Below, piece by piece: positions 23,534 through 32,077 of a stretch of DNA of 51,724 nucleotides (position 1 is the stretch's first letter; the number at the start of each line of letters is the position of its first letter). This stretch comes from Spirochaetales bacterium (GTDB lineage: Bacteria > Spirochaetota > Spirochaetia > JABMQR01), in contig JAGYPA010000024.1 of assembly GCA_018399255.1 (NCBI GenBank), forward strand, positions 1-51,724. Direction: 5' to 3'. Under the pieces are notes generated by a model. That model was not told the DNA's origin, did not search any database, and was given only the letters and a program-made list of their open reading frames with translations. A program made the position numbers and the translations under genes.

Positions 23534-24442
23534 TTACCATTTTTCACCCGGCACCCTTTTCCGATTTCCCGAGCGCATACGCTCACGGTAGGTGCTCGGC
23601 GTAATTCCGGTATACTTTCGAAACACCCGCGCAAAGTACTGGCTGGAAGAAAATCCGAGCTGGAAAGCGATAGCGGTTATTGGTTCCGTTCCCCGAGACA
23701 ACATCTCCCGTGCCCGGTCACACCGTACCGACTGAATATAGTCGTTTGGACTCTGCCCCGTATACTGTCTGAACAGCGAATAGAGGCGGGAACTGCTCCA
23801 ACCCGACACCCTGGTCAAAACATCGATACCGAGCTCTTCACCAATATGATTCTCTATGCAGCTTAAGAGCTCGGAGAGCGGGGAATCATCCTCTGTGGTC
23901 TCGCCTGCCTCCAGGTCCCGGAAAAAAAGCAGCAGGGTCTGAACCATGGTGTGCCGCAGGAGGGTGCGCCGGAGTCCGGATATTTCCCGCTGCTGCCCCA
24001 GATCCCCCCGTTCGTCCAGCTCCTTCAACTGCTCTATCAGCATGAAGATATGGGTTCTGAAGTGGTGAGAGGTCCCGTGAATCTCATCCCCGGCGGCATC
24101 AAGCAGAGACCGGATCGATGCCTGCTCACTCGAGCTTAATCCGCATGCCTGACCGAAATCGGGAGATGTCGGGTCGAATACGATATAGAGAATTGTCCCC
24201 GGGCTGATATGATCGATATATCCCCGATGCACCGTTTCAGGCCGAGTGAGGCTTACCTGGTTTCCGCGCATGTCCAGAATCCTGCCCGATTCCAGCTCCC
24301 ACCGGTAATGTCCGGAGATTACATAGACAAGCTCGAAGCCGCTGTTACGATGGAAGCACAGATCGGTCGAAGCAGTATAGGTTCGCAGTGCCGTTTCGCT
24401 GATCCAGGGAAGATCCAGGTAGGGAAGGGGATATATGTTCAT
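23534..24442 (-). CDS. AraC-family transcriptional regulator with cupin-like sensor domain
   Basis: The 302-residue protein has an N-terminal cupin-like sugar-sensing region (FHRNSGFELVYVISGHYRWELESG, SLTRPETVHRG). A C-terminal double helix-turn-helix follows (IDVLTRVSGWSSSRLYSLFRQYTGQSPNDYI ... ITAIAFQLGFSSSQYFARVFRKYTGITPSTYR). It is divergent from the URO-D-like gene at 24619 and probably controls it. The ATG at 24442 follows GAGGAG. The ligand is likely a sugar or glycoside. Confidence 0.93.
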   Translation of the reverse strand: MNIYPLPYLDLPWISETALRTYTASTDLCFHRNSGFELVYVISGHYRWELESGRILDMRGNQVSLTRPETVHRGYIDHISPGTILYIVFDPTSPDFGQACGLSSSEQASIRSLLDAAGDEIHGTSHHFRTHIFMLIEQLKELDERGDLGQQREISGLRRTLLRHTMVQTLLLFFRDLEAGETTEDDSPLSELLSCIENHIGEELGIDVLTRVSGWSSSRLYSLFRQYTGQSPNDYIQSVRCDRAREMLSRGTEPITAIAFQLGFSSSQYFARVFRKYTGITPSTYRERMRSGNRKRVPGEKW

Positions 24443-24487
24443 GTCAGCTCCTCAAACAGGGGCGGGCCCCGGACTGCATGTGCATTA

Positions 24488-24510
24488 TTATACACAAGAA
24501 AATTATACAC
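24488..24510. promoter_or_regulatory. Direct repeat in the AraC/URO-D divergent promoter region
   Basis: TTATACAC occurs at 24488-24495 and 24503-24510, 15 bp apart, between the divergent AraC-type gene and the URO-D-like gene. AraC proteins often bind such tandem half-sites. No other support. Confidence 0.35.
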
Positions 24511-24618
24511 GCCAATTTCCCGGATGTCATCAATACTATCAGCAGTAGAGAGCTTGCAGTTTACCCTATTGCAAGCGATTCTCTTGATCGAAAACTCGAG
24601 GATGATGGGGGGGCTGGG

Positions 24619-26022
24619 ATGAAGACGGCAGCGAACGTTTCTGGAATGAACGATAGCTTGAAGGCTGATACTGACATACACGACACCGAAAAGAGCGTTG
24701 AGGTAAAGGTTGATAAAGCATCCGATCTCTCACGTATCCAGACGGCTGCCGGGTTGAGCACGGGGAGGGGGATTGCCGGCAGTCTTACGGTAACCCTGAC
24801 TGAACGCGAAATCCTGCGGATGCTTGCCGCTGAAGTTGCCGAACTTGCCGCCCGTCCGGCGGAGCATGAAAAACGGTTGAAGTGGCATGCTCACAACGAT
24901 CTGCAGGGAGCAGAACCGCTGGTATTCATCGATCCGGAAAACGGTTGGAACGAAATAATCACTTCCGACCAGCTTATCTGCCGCCATCCTCTGCTCAGAG
25001 TCTGGGAGATGACCCTGCGGAAGGAGATTTTCTGGGCCGAACGACTGCGGGACGACCGCGTAATCGAACCGTTTTTCAATGTTCCCTACCTCTACGAGGA
25101 TACCGGCTGGGGACTGACGGAGACCATTCACGGTGATCCGGAACACGGGGGGGCTTATATCTGGGATGCCCCGATCAACGACTACGAAGCAGATCTGCCA
25201 AAACTTCGGTTTCCCGAGATCGTTGTTGACTATGAAGGGACAAAAAAGGTGCTCAACGTTGCCCGGGAGCTGTTTGACGGCCTGCTGACCGTCCGTCTGC
25301 GCGGAACCTGGTGGTGGACCCTCGGCATGACCTGGGAATTCATTAAACTGAGAGGCTTGACCAACTTCATGATGGATATGTACGACAATCCAGAGGGGAT
25401 TCACAGGCTGATGGGCTTTCTCCGGGACGGCACGCTCCATCGGCTCGATTTTCTGGAACAGGAGGGCCTGCTCTCGCTCAACACGGAAGGCACCTATGTC
25501 GGTTCAGGCGGTTTCGGTTGGACAAGCCTGCTGCCGCAGCCGGACTTCAATCCTGCCCGGGTGCGTACTATAGACATGTGGGGTTTCGGAGAGAGTCAGG
25601 AGACGGTGGGGTTATCGCCGCAGATGTTCGGTGAGTTTATTCTGCCGTATCAGGTTGATGTGCTTTCACGCTTCGGGATTACCTGCTACGGCTGCTGTGA
25701 GCCGATCGATTCGCGCTGGGAATTTGTGAAGAAGATTCCCCGACTGCGGCGCGTCTCGTCTTCCCCCTGGGCCGACCGCCGCGCCATGGCCGAACAGCTT
25801 GGCCGCGATTATATTCTGTCGGTCAAACCGAATCCGACGTTTCTTGCCCGACCGCAGATGGCCGAGGATGAGGCACGTAAAGAGATCCGGGAAGTCCTGA
25901 AAACCGCCCGGGGACAGGGCTGTTTCATAGAACTGATCATGAAGGACAACCACACGCTTGGAGGCAGCCCGGAAAATGCCGTGAGGTGGGTTGAAATTGC
26001 CCGGGAGGAGATAGCCCGCTGA
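24619..26022 (+). CDS. URO-D-superfamily protein, possible methyltransferase (copy 1)
   Basis: The 467-residue protein has a poorly conserved N-terminus of about 80 residues. A URO-D/methyltransferase-type barrel follows: LICRHPLLRVWEMTLRKEIFWAERL, TVRLRGTWWWTLGMTWEFIKLRG, GLSPQMFGEFILPYQVDVLSRFG, then ITCYGCCEPIDSRWEFVKKIPRL. The CYGCCEP segment sits where corrinoid methyltransferases of the MtaA/MtbA type bind zinc, which suggests methyl transfer rather than haem synthesis. No other haem genes are near. It is divergent from an AraC regulator and next to a GH172 gene. The ATG at 24619 follows a G-run; the ORF extends upstream without coding character. Confidence 0.75.
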   Translation: MKTAANVSGMNDSLKADTDIHDTEKSVEVKVDKASDLSRIQTAAGLSTGRGIAGSLTVTLTEREILRMLAAEVAELAARPAEHEKRLKWHAHNDLQGAEPLVFIDPENGWNEIITSDQLICRHPLLRVWEMTLRKEIFWAERLRDDRVIEPFFNVPYLYEDTGWGLTETIHGDPEHGGAYIWDAPINDYEADLPKLRFPEIVVDYEGTKKVLNVARELFDGLLTVRLRGTWWWTLGMTWEFIKLRGLTNFMMDMYDNPEGIHRLMGFLRDGTLHRLDFLEQEGLLSLNTEGTYVGSGGFGWTSLLPQPDFNPARVRTIDMWGFGESQETVGLSPQMFGEFILPYQVDVLSRFGITCYGCCEPIDSRWEFVKKIPRLRRVSSSPWADRRAMAEQLGRDYILSVKPNPTFLARPQMAEDEARKEIREVLKTARGQGCFIELIMKDNHTLGGSPENAVRWVEIAREEIAR

Positions 26023-26026
26023 TAAG

Positions 26027-26082
26027 GCAGACCTGAGAAAGCAGGTCTGAGAAAGCAGACCTGAGAAAGCAGGTCTGAGAAA
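26027..26082. repeat. 28-bp tandem repeat forming two hairpins, terminator-like
   Basis: Two identical 28-bp units (26027-26054 and 26055-26082) start 5 bases after the URO-D stop codon. Each contains CAGACCTG and CAGGTCTG as perfect 8-bp arms around a 6-base loop. No T-run follows, so this may be a transcript-stabilising 3' structure or a repeat element. Confidence 0.65.
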
Positions 26083-26209
26083 GCCTGGGATGATCACTGC
26101 TGAATCTGAGTAAAAAGTATACGGAAAAAATGATTCAACAGCAGTAGAAGAAGATATAATTCAAGCAAATCTTCACATAAAAGGGTACACCAACTGGTCA
26201 TTTTACGAC

Positions 26210-27274
26210 TCAGATGATTTCCAGTTCATCCCTGCCTTGCAGCAAGGGTAATGGGGCGGAAGGCAGCCGCTGGTACCAGAAAGCAGTGCTTGCGATATCA
26301 TCCTGAAGCGGCAGAAAGCGTCCCTCACTTCTCCATCCCAGAGCCTGAATAGTTGCGGTTAATCCATGATGGAACCTGACTGGATCGGTGATATGCCAGC
26401 GGTATAGGGAGAATCTCTGCTGCGACTGGTACAGACCGTCAGGCCGTATCACCTTGGAAAGGCCGGAATAGGGGGTGGTGAATTCCCTGTATCCACCTGA
26501 ATCGCCGACAACCTCGAAATTGTAGGAGCCGCCGAAATAGTCCTCGGTTCCCGTACCGCAAATGGTGGGAAACTCCCGGTCGCCATCAATATAGAATTTC
26601 ACCTCTCCTTCGCCCCACCATCCGCTGTTGTTGGAACCCCAGGCAATTGTCGTTCCGACATAGCTGCCCTCTCCTTCGGGCAGTTCCAGGAGCGTATGAA
26701 CTGCCTTGTATGCAAGGGGGTTGGAACGTTTGAAGCTGGCATGAAAAGAGAGAGAATTTTCTGGAATATCTGTCAGATCATAGTTTATTTGATAGTAGAG
26801 GACGGAATCTTCTTTCCCGCGGTTTTCCATGGTGATGCGGGCGCGGTGACGAAAAGGCATTTGCCAGTAGCAGTTGAAAGCGCTTCCCGGGTTGACGCAC
26901 ACGGGCAAGCTGGATATTTGACCGAATACCTGCCACCCTGAGGCAAAAAAATCTCCTACTGGTACTTCTACCGAGGGGTGCGGCTGGTCGTCCCAGCTTA
27001 TACGGAAAATGTGGTCCCTCCACTTCCCTGTCTGAGTGAGCCATATCTGGCGGATAACGCCTGGTCCCTCGATATCTGCCAGGTCTGTAGTAGTGCCCGC
27101 CGCCAGCGTTATGCAAGGTTTTGCCTTCCAGCCGAGCCCAAGCTCTCTGGCCGGATGGCCTTCTCCTGAAGGCTTTTCTCTTCCTCCGGAACCGGCATTG
27201 CCTGAGGGGTTTTCCGGGGATATGGAACGGGACCGGGCTGCAGTGAACTGACAGAGCTGGAATAAATTCATCAT
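26210..27274 (-). CDS. GH172-family (DUF2961) glycoside hydrolase
   Basis: The 354-residue protein shows the DUF2961 pattern: GTTTDLADIEGPGVIRQIWLT, FRISWDDQPHPSVEVPVGDFFASG, the jelly-roll core, and GDREFPTICGTGTEDYFGGSYNF with the conserved Glu-Asp. It ends IASTAFWYQRLP. Characterised GH172 members act on difructose dianhydride or D-arabinofuranosides; the substrate here is unknown. There is no signal peptide, so it should act on imported sugars. ATG 27274 is chosen because GGAG lies 6 nt before it, although ATG 27286 is in frame. It is divergent from the GntR/LacI-type gene. Confidence 0.88.
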   Translation of the reverse strand: MMNLFQLCQFTAARSRSISPENPSGNAGSGGREKPSGEGHPARELGLGWKAKPCITLAAGTTTDLADIEGPGVIRQIWLTQTGKWRDHIFRISWDDQPHPSVEVPVGDFFASGWQVFGQISSLPVCVNPGSAFNCYWQMPFRHRARITMENRGKEDSVLYYQINYDLTDIPENSLSFHASFKRSNPLAYKAVHTLLELPEGEGSYVGTTIAWGSNNSGWWGEGEVKFYIDGDREFPTICGTGTEDYFGGSYNFEVVGDSGGYREFTTPYSGLSKVIRPDGLYQSQQRFSLYRWHITDPVRFHHGLTATIQALGWRSEGRFLPLQDDIASTAFWYQRLPSAPLPLLQGRDELEII

Positions 27275-27291
27275 AGTATTCTCCATGTATT

Positions 27292-27307
27292 ATTTGTATG
27301 TACATAT
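27292..27307. promoter_or_regulatory. AraR-type operator at the GH172 promoter
   Basis: ATTTGTATGTACATAT matches 14 of 16 positions of the B. subtilis AraR operator ATTTGTACGTACAAAT and contains the palindrome TATGTACATA. It lies just upstream of GH172, and the neighbouring regulator has the AraR architecture (GntR head, LacI body). Confidence 0.55.
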
Positions 27308-27406
27308 AAGTGTATATCCATACCAGGGATTTGAAAAGGGGGATGGTGTCAGATTGCTGAATGTAAATCTGTGAGAATATCGTTATGTCTATTTAGTATT
27401 CAAGCG

Positions 27407-27443
27407 TTGACAAATCGGTTTATTGTTAATAATGTATAGACAT
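27407..27443 (+). promoter_or_regulatory. Promoter and operator of the GntR/LacI-type gene
   Basis: TTGACA (27407-27412) has AATAAT- or TAATGT-like -10 candidates near 27428-27435. The half-palindrome ATGTATAGACAT (27432-27443) overlaps the likely start site and echoes the operators at 27292 and 28703. Transcription would begin only a few bases before the ATG, so the message may be leaderless. Confidence 0.45.
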
Positions 27444-27444
27444 A

Positions 27445-28572
27445 ATGAGCATGAACTTTGACACCTACAGTCCAGAACACCTGTACAAGCAGATAGCCGA
27501 TCGTTTTCGCAACGATATTCTCATAGGTAAGCTTAAGTTGAATGATAAGATACCTACCGAGCTGGAACTGGCTGAGTCGTATGCCGTCAGTCGGGGCACC
27601 GTGCGAAAGGCCCTCGACAGGCTCGTGCAGGAGGGCCTCTTTACCCGGATAAAAGGGAAGGGAACCTTTGTTTCAGGAACCGCCGTCGGCAGCCGGTCAA
27701 CCCAGATCGGGGTTGTAGTGCCCTGGCTTCATGATCATCTTATCAGTGAAATGGTGCGGGGAGTGGAAAATCGTTTACGGGAAGAAGGATATACTCTACT
27801 GCTGGGGCATTCTGAGGGGGATCTGGATATCGAGGCTGATCAGGTGAGGAGATTTCTCGATAGCCGGGCGGGGGGGATAATACTCTTTCCCGCCGGCAAC
27901 GGTGAGGAATATGCTCCGGTCAATGCTCTGCTGCCGGATCAGTTTCCTCTGGTGGTTCTTGATCGCCGACTGTTCGGCAAGGAATCGGATCTTGTGCTCT
28001 GTGATAACAGAAAAGGGGCGGAGGATGCAGTTTCGGCCTTGATCGAAGCGGGACACCGATCCATAGCCTGTGTCTCCACGCCAACCCGGCCCTCGAGTAT
28101 TGTCGACAGGATCAGGGGGTATGAGACTGCTATGCGGAAAAACGGGCTCATCCCTCTGGCTGCCGTGGAGGCTGATGTTGAGACGGAAATTGCTGGAGAT
28201 ACCGCATCTGACAGTGCCATCTTCCGGTTCTCCCACTCAGATTTTCATGAGCTGCAGAGACTTCTCGATTCTCCTCTTGCGCCCACCGCCCTTTTCTGTA
28301 TAAATGACTACCTGGCCTTCAGCCTGCTCGAGTACCTGACTGCTCGCGGTATCTCGATTCCTGATGATATAAGTATTATCGGGTTCGATGATCATCCTTT
28401 CTCAGCCCATACGGTTGTTAAACTCTCCTCTGTTGCTCAGGATGCCCGCTCTGCCGGCTATCGTGCGGCATCGCTCCTCCTTGACCGTATTGAAAATCCC
28501 AACAGGAAATTTGTCGTTGAGCAGCTTCCAGCCAGACTCGTTGTGCGGGACTCAATTCGCCGTCTGTCATAA
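27445..28572 (+). CDS. GntR/LacI-type chimeric sugar repressor (AraR architecture)
   Basis: Residues 1-75 are a GntR winged helix (LYKQIADRFRNDILIGKLKLNDKIPTELELAESYAVSRGTVRKALDRLVQEGLFTRIKGKGTFVS). Residues 85-375 form a LacI-type periplasmic-binding-like effector domain (IGVVVPWLHDHLISEMVRGVENRL ... AGGIILFPA ... IGFDDHPFSAH). Such chimeras are usually repressors released by a sugar; AraR responds to arabinose. Related palindromes lie before GH172, before this gene and before the ABC operon at 28746, outlining a local regulon. ATG 27445 has no clear ribosome-binding site; ATG 27451 is the alternative. Confidence 0.9.
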   Translation: MSMNFDTYSPEHLYKQIADRFRNDILIGKLKLNDKIPTELELAESYAVSRGTVRKALDRLVQEGLFTRIKGKGTFVSGTAVGSRSTQIGVVVPWLHDHLISEMVRGVENRLREEGYTLLLGHSEGDLDIEADQVRRFLDSRAGGIILFPAGNGEEYAPVNALLPDQFPLVVLDRRLFGKESDLVLCDNRKGAEDAVSALIEAGHRSIACVSTPTRPSSIVDRIRGYETAMRKNGLIPLAAVEADVETEIAGDTASDSAIFRFSHSDFHELQRLLDSPLAPTALFCINDYLAFSLLEYLTARGISIPDDISIIGFDDHPFSAHTVVKLSSVAQDARSAGYRAASLLLDRIENPNRKFVVEQLPARLVVRDSIRRLS

Positions 28573-28684
28573 CCATAATAGTTTTTTCCCGGAAATATCA
28601 GCAAAAAAATCCCGTCTCCAGCAGGTTTGCAGTCTGGAAAAGATCTGTCTGGAGAAGCTGTGGAAAAGATGTAAAAACTTTTTC

Positions 28685-28723
28685 TTGACAACAGGTTCTC
28701 TCATGTATAGTATGAGTATACAT
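28685..28723 (+). promoter_or_regulatory. Promoter with GntR/LacI-type operator for the first ABC operon
   Basis: TTGACA (28685-28690) and TAGTAT (28708-28713) are 17 bp apart. ATGTATA (28703-28709) and TATACAT (28717-28723) form perfect 7-bp inverted arms around 7 bases and cover the -10 element, as a repressor operator would. AAAAGGAGA and the ATG of the binding-protein gene follow. Confidence 0.6.
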
Positions 28724-28745
28724 AACAATCTAAAAGGAGACAAAT

Positions 28746-30122
28746 ATGAAAAGAACTTCCATTCTGTTAATCGCTGCACTGCTGCTCATTGCTTTCTCGT
28801 CCGTCTGGGCGGGGGGTGTCGAGGAGCAGGCAACTGACGGAGCCGGTGAGGATATCATCGTGGTAAACCTTACCAATGCGGCTTTGGAAAACGATGAAAT
28901 GGCCATTCAGCGCCAGAAGTGGCTGTTGGCCAACTATCGAGCAGAGGCACCCGATGTAGTGATCAATTACAATCCCTACCGCTACGATCCTCAGACCTTT
29001 ACTGCACGGCTTGCCGGCGGCCAGCTGGAAGACAGCTATGCGGTTTTTTTCACAGAGCCCCAGAAGCTGATTTCCGACGGATACGCGGCTGATATAACCG
29101 AGTTTGTGATGGACCTCCCCTATGTTGATGATTTTAATCAGGCTGTCTTGGCGGTGGCAAAAGATTCTGCAGGCAATATCTATGGACTGCCCCATGACGC
29201 CTATGGACTGGGACTTATGTACAACAGGGAGTTATTTGAGCAGGCCGGCCTCGATCCGGACAGCCCTCCCCAGACCTGGGACGAAGTGAGAGACTATGCA
29301 AAGATTATCAAGGAAAAGCTTGATGGTGTCGACGGCTTTAATATCCGGAACGAGGGTGGTCTTGGCGGCTGGATGCTTACCACCATGATGTACACTTTCG
29401 GGGGAGATGCCGAACGGCAGGTGGATGGAGCGTGGAAGGCTGTTTACAATAATCCGGAAATGGCAGAGGCTCTGGTATTTCTCCATGCGCTGCTGCATGA
29501 GGATAAAACTACCACACCCGATATTACCGGATGGGGAAACTTTCCTCAGGTTCTTGATTTTGCAGCCGGTAAGGTCGCAATGACTATTGCAGCAGGGGAT
29601 ACGCTCAAGTGGATGGTCGGTAATATGGAAGATTTTGATTTTGAGGTGGCCGGATTTGGAAGAATGCCCGACGGCGGCGGTAACGCAACTCTGGGCGGCG
29701 GCAATGTGTGGCTGTATAATCCCAAGAGCAATCCCGAGGTATTGAAAGAGGCTGTGGCTTATAATGTCTGGAGAGATTTTGATCTGGAATCGTTTGAGAA
29801 TGACATCAAGGCGCAGGCTGAACGGGGAGACCTGGTGGGTTTTCCACAGGTGAATATTTTCACGGGTGAACTGGGAGAGAAACGGGAAGAGATTATTAAA
29901 AAATATGCAAATGCTCCTCTGGAAAATTATGTCAATTTCAATAATGCTGAAGTGGAGATAAAAGGGGAACCGCCAATCGAAGCTCAGGCGCTCTATACCG
30001 AGCTCGGGCTTGTCTATCAGAAGGTTATGAGCCAGAAGAATCCCGATATTCAGGCTATACTTGATGAATCCGCGGCGAAGTTTCAGCGTCAGGTTCTTGA
30101 CAGGGCGAATGCTGATAACTAG
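28746..30122 (+). CDS. ABC sugar transporter, extracellular solute-binding protein (operon 1)
   Basis: The 458-residue protein has a signal peptide (MKRTSILLIAALLLIAFSSVWA) with cleavage before GGVEEQ. There is no lipobox Cys, so it is probably a soluble periplasmic protein. The family-1 binding-protein pattern is clear: FTARLAGGQLEDSYAVFFTEPQKLISDG, GLPHDAYGLGLMYNRELFEQAGL, WDEVRDYAKII, FAAGKVAMTIAAGDTLKWM. The ligand is likely an oligosaccharide or glycoside handled by GH172 and GH38 nearby. A strong hairpin follows before the permease genes. Confidence 0.92.
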   Translation: MKRTSILLIAALLLIAFSSVWAGGVEEQATDGAGEDIIVVNLTNAALENDEMAIQRQKWLLANYRAEAPDVVINYNPYRYDPQTFTARLAGGQLEDSYAVFFTEPQKLISDGYAADITEFVMDLPYVDDFNQAVLAVAKDSAGNIYGLPHDAYGLGLMYNRELFEQAGLDPDSPPQTWDEVRDYAKIIKEKLDGVDGFNIRNEGGLGGWMLTTMMYTFGGDAERQVDGAWKAVYNNPEMAEALVFLHALLHEDKTTTPDITGWGNFPQVLDFAAGKVAMTIAAGDTLKWMVGNMEDFDFEVAGFGRMPDGGGNATLGGGNVWLYNPKSNPEVLKEAVAYNVWRDFDLESFENDIKAQAERGDLVGFPQVNIFTGELGEKREEIIKKYANAPLENYVNFNNAEVEIKGEPPIEAQALYTELGLVYQKVMSQKNPDIQAILDESAAKFQRQVLDRANADN

Positions 30123-30191
30123 CAAACGTCTGTTTGCATAGAAGGAATAGGTTGAAATGTGGGCTATGTAACTATTACAGTGTTCTGAGTA

Positions 30192-30217
30192 ACCGGCTGC
30201 AGTGTGCTGCGGCCGGT
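30192..30217 (+). terminator. Intercistronic hairpin after binding protein 1
   Basis: ACCGGC (30192-30197) pairs with GCCGGT (30212-30217), continued by a T-G wobble and GCAG/CTGC around a TGTG loop, about 11 bp of stem. No T-run follows. A smaller perfect hairpin, GCAAAC-N4-GTTTGC, lies at 30122-30137. They probably protect the binding-protein mRNA or attenuate the permease genes. Confidence 0.6.
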
Positions 30218-30269
30218 ACTGCCCACAGGTTTTCGTTTCCGTTCCAGCTGATCTCCAAAGAGGTTTTTC

Positions 30270-31145
30270 ATGACGGCCAAGCCCCGCATTACAAAGAGTC
30301 TGACTGGATGGTTCTTTCTCCTTCCAGCAGTTCTCGTATTTTCCACATTTTCCTGGTACCCGATTATCCGGGGATTTATCATCAGTTTCCAATCCATAGA
30401 TTTAATAAACAAGCCGGAATTTGTCGGAATAGAAAACTTCACTATGCTTTTTGAAGATCAGGATATGCCGACAGCCTGGAAAAACACCCTCTATTACAGC
30501 TTTCTTGGAGTGATTTTCGGGTATCTGGTCCCGCTTCTCATAGCGCTCTTCATAAATGAGGTGCGAAGGGGCAAGAGCTTTTTCCGTCTGGTATTTTATA
30601 CCCCGACCGTGGTGCCTCCCATGGCGGCAATGCTGCTCTGGAAATGGATCTATGATCCAAGGTCGGGGCTGGCCAATCTCGTGGTAGGGCTGTTCGGAGG
30701 AGAACCTCTGCTGTGGCTCAATTCGCCCGATACGGCCATGCTCTCCATCGTGTTTATGTCAACCTGGGCCTATTCCGGCGGAACCATGCTTCTCTATCTG
30801 GCAGCTCTTCAGGGAGTGCCGGCATCTCTGTATGAAGCCGCTGAGATTGACGGGGCTAAACTGCCTCGCCGTCTCTGGCATGTCACGCTTCCGGAAATCC
30901 GCGGAGTCATGATCATTCTTCTGGTTCTGCAGATCATCGGAACCATGCAGGTCTTTGTGGAACCCTTTGTTATGACAAAAGGGGGACCGGCGAACGCGAC
31001 CCTGACCGTTATCATGCTCGTCTATCGCTATGGCTTCGAGTATAGGAATTTCGGCATTGCCGGAGCCCTCGGCGTGCTGATGTTCATCGTCCTGGTTCTT
31101 TTTTCGCTTATGTATCTACGACTTTCCAGAAGGATCGCGAAATGA
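30270..31145 (+). CDS. ABC sugar transporter permease, MalF/UgpA type (operon 1)
   Basis: The 291-residue membrane protein has about six transmembrane helices (GWFFLLPAVLVFSTFSWYPI first). The permease EAA loop reads ASLYEAAEIDGAKLPRRLWHVTLPEIRG, where the ATPase docks. AAAGAGG precedes the ATG. It overlaps the next permease gene by 4 bp (ATGA). No ATPase gene is present in the operon, so a shared MsmX/UgpC-type ATPase elsewhere is implied. Confidence 0.93.
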   Translation: MTAKPRITKSLTGWFFLLPAVLVFSTFSWYPIIRGFIISFQSIDLINKPEFVGIENFTMLFEDQDMPTAWKNTLYYSFLGVIFGYLVPLLIALFINEVRRGKSFFRLVFYTPTVVPPMAAMLLWKWIYDPRSGLANLVVGLFGGEPLLWLNSPDTAMLSIVFMSTWAYSGGTMLLYLAALQGVPASLYEAAEIDGAKLPRRLWHVTLPEIRGVMIILLVLQIIGTMQVFVEPFVMTKGGPANATLTVIMLVYRYGFEYRNFGIAGALGVLMFIVLVLFSLMYLRLSRRIAK

Positions 31146-32050
31146 AGCACCTCCATATAGCATCATCCGAGCGGGGCCTTATATCCCCGATGGAACTTAA
31201 CCGACCTGCAGGGCGGTTTTTCTATCTGCTTTTTATTTTTCTCCTGCTCTGCCTGGCCCTTATCTGGCTTTTTCCCATGTACTGGATGTATACAAGCGCC
31301 TTGAAGTCGTCTTCTACCATTGTCAAGTTTCCACCGATCCTGATTCCCCAAAACCCGATCTGGAAAAACTATCTGAGAGCATGGACAGAACTGAATTATC
31401 CCCGGTATTTTTTCAACACCATTATGCTTGCCCTGGGAGCCTGGGGGCTGCAGATGACGATATCGACGGCGGCAGCTTATGCTTTTTCCAAGCTGAAGCC
31501 GCTGTTTTCCAAAGTGATCATGTTTCTTTTTCTCTCCACCCTGATGGTTCCGTCCATGGCCTATCTTATTCCCCAATATTTGACAGTTGTCAAGGTTCCT
31601 CTTATTGGCATATCCCTTCTCGATTCCTGGTGGGGAGTTCTGCTGCCGCAAGCCGCGAATGCGTTTAATATTTTCATTCTGAAAAGTTTTTTTGACGATA
31701 TTCCCCGTGATTTAACGGATGCGGCAGTCATTGACGGGGCAACTGCTCTCCAGAGCTTTCTCCGCATCATTGTGCCGCTCTCCAAGCCGGTACTCTCTGT
31801 AGTCACGATTTTTACCCTTATCGGGACCTGGAAGGATTTCTTCTGGCCCTATCTGGTTCTGACTGGTTCGCCCCAGTCTCAGCCGATAATGGTAGCCCTC
31901 TACAGGATGACAACTGCTTTGAGTTATCCTCAGCCCCTGAATATTCAGATAGCCGGTATGGCGATTGCGGCAACGCCGCCGTTGGTGCTGTTTTTCATTT
32001 TTCAAAAGAAAATTATCCGCGGAATTACCTTGACCGGACTGAAAGGCTAG
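31142..32050 (+). CDS. ABC sugar transporter permease, MalG/UgpE type (operon 1)
   Basis: The 302-residue membrane protein begins with a cytosolic stretch, then FFYLLFIFLLLCLALIWLFPMYWMYTSALKS as helix 1. A conserved loop reads DIPRDLTDAAVIDGATALQSFLRIIVPLSKPVL, and the C-terminus is KKIIRGITLTGLKG, typical of MalG-type partners. It is translationally coupled to the previous gene and followed 27 bp later by the GH38 gene. Confidence 0.93.
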   Translation: MKHLHIASSERGLISPMELNRPAGRFFYLLFIFLLLCLALIWLFPMYWMYTSALKSSSTIVKFPPILIPQNPIWKNYLRAWTELNYPRYFFNTIMLALGAWGLQMTISTAAAYAFSKLKPLFSKVIMFLFLSTLMVPSMAYLIPQYLTVVKVPLIGISLLDSWWGVLLPQAANAFNIFILKSFFDDIPRDLTDAAVIDGATALQSFLRIIVPLSKPVLSVVTIFTLIGTWKDFFWPYLVLTGSPQSQPIMVALYRMTTALSYPQPLNIQIAGMAIAATPPLVLFFIFQKKIIRGITLTGLKG

Positions 32051-32077
32051 AAATCTTTTTAAAAGGAAAAAAATATA

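Noticed and set aside
24730-25440. 236-residue minus-strand ORF
   Set aside because: It is antisense to the URO-D-like gene, whose motifs are on the plus strand.
26778-27305. 175-residue minus-strand ORF in a second frame of the GH172 gene
   Set aside because: It is an out-of-frame overlap with the DUF2961 frame and has Arg/Pro-rich, non-protein-like composition.
29232-30392. 386-residue minus-strand ORF opposite the first binding-protein gene
   Set aside because: The plus strand has a signal peptide, a ribosome-binding site and clear family motifs; the minus-strand product has no recognisable features.
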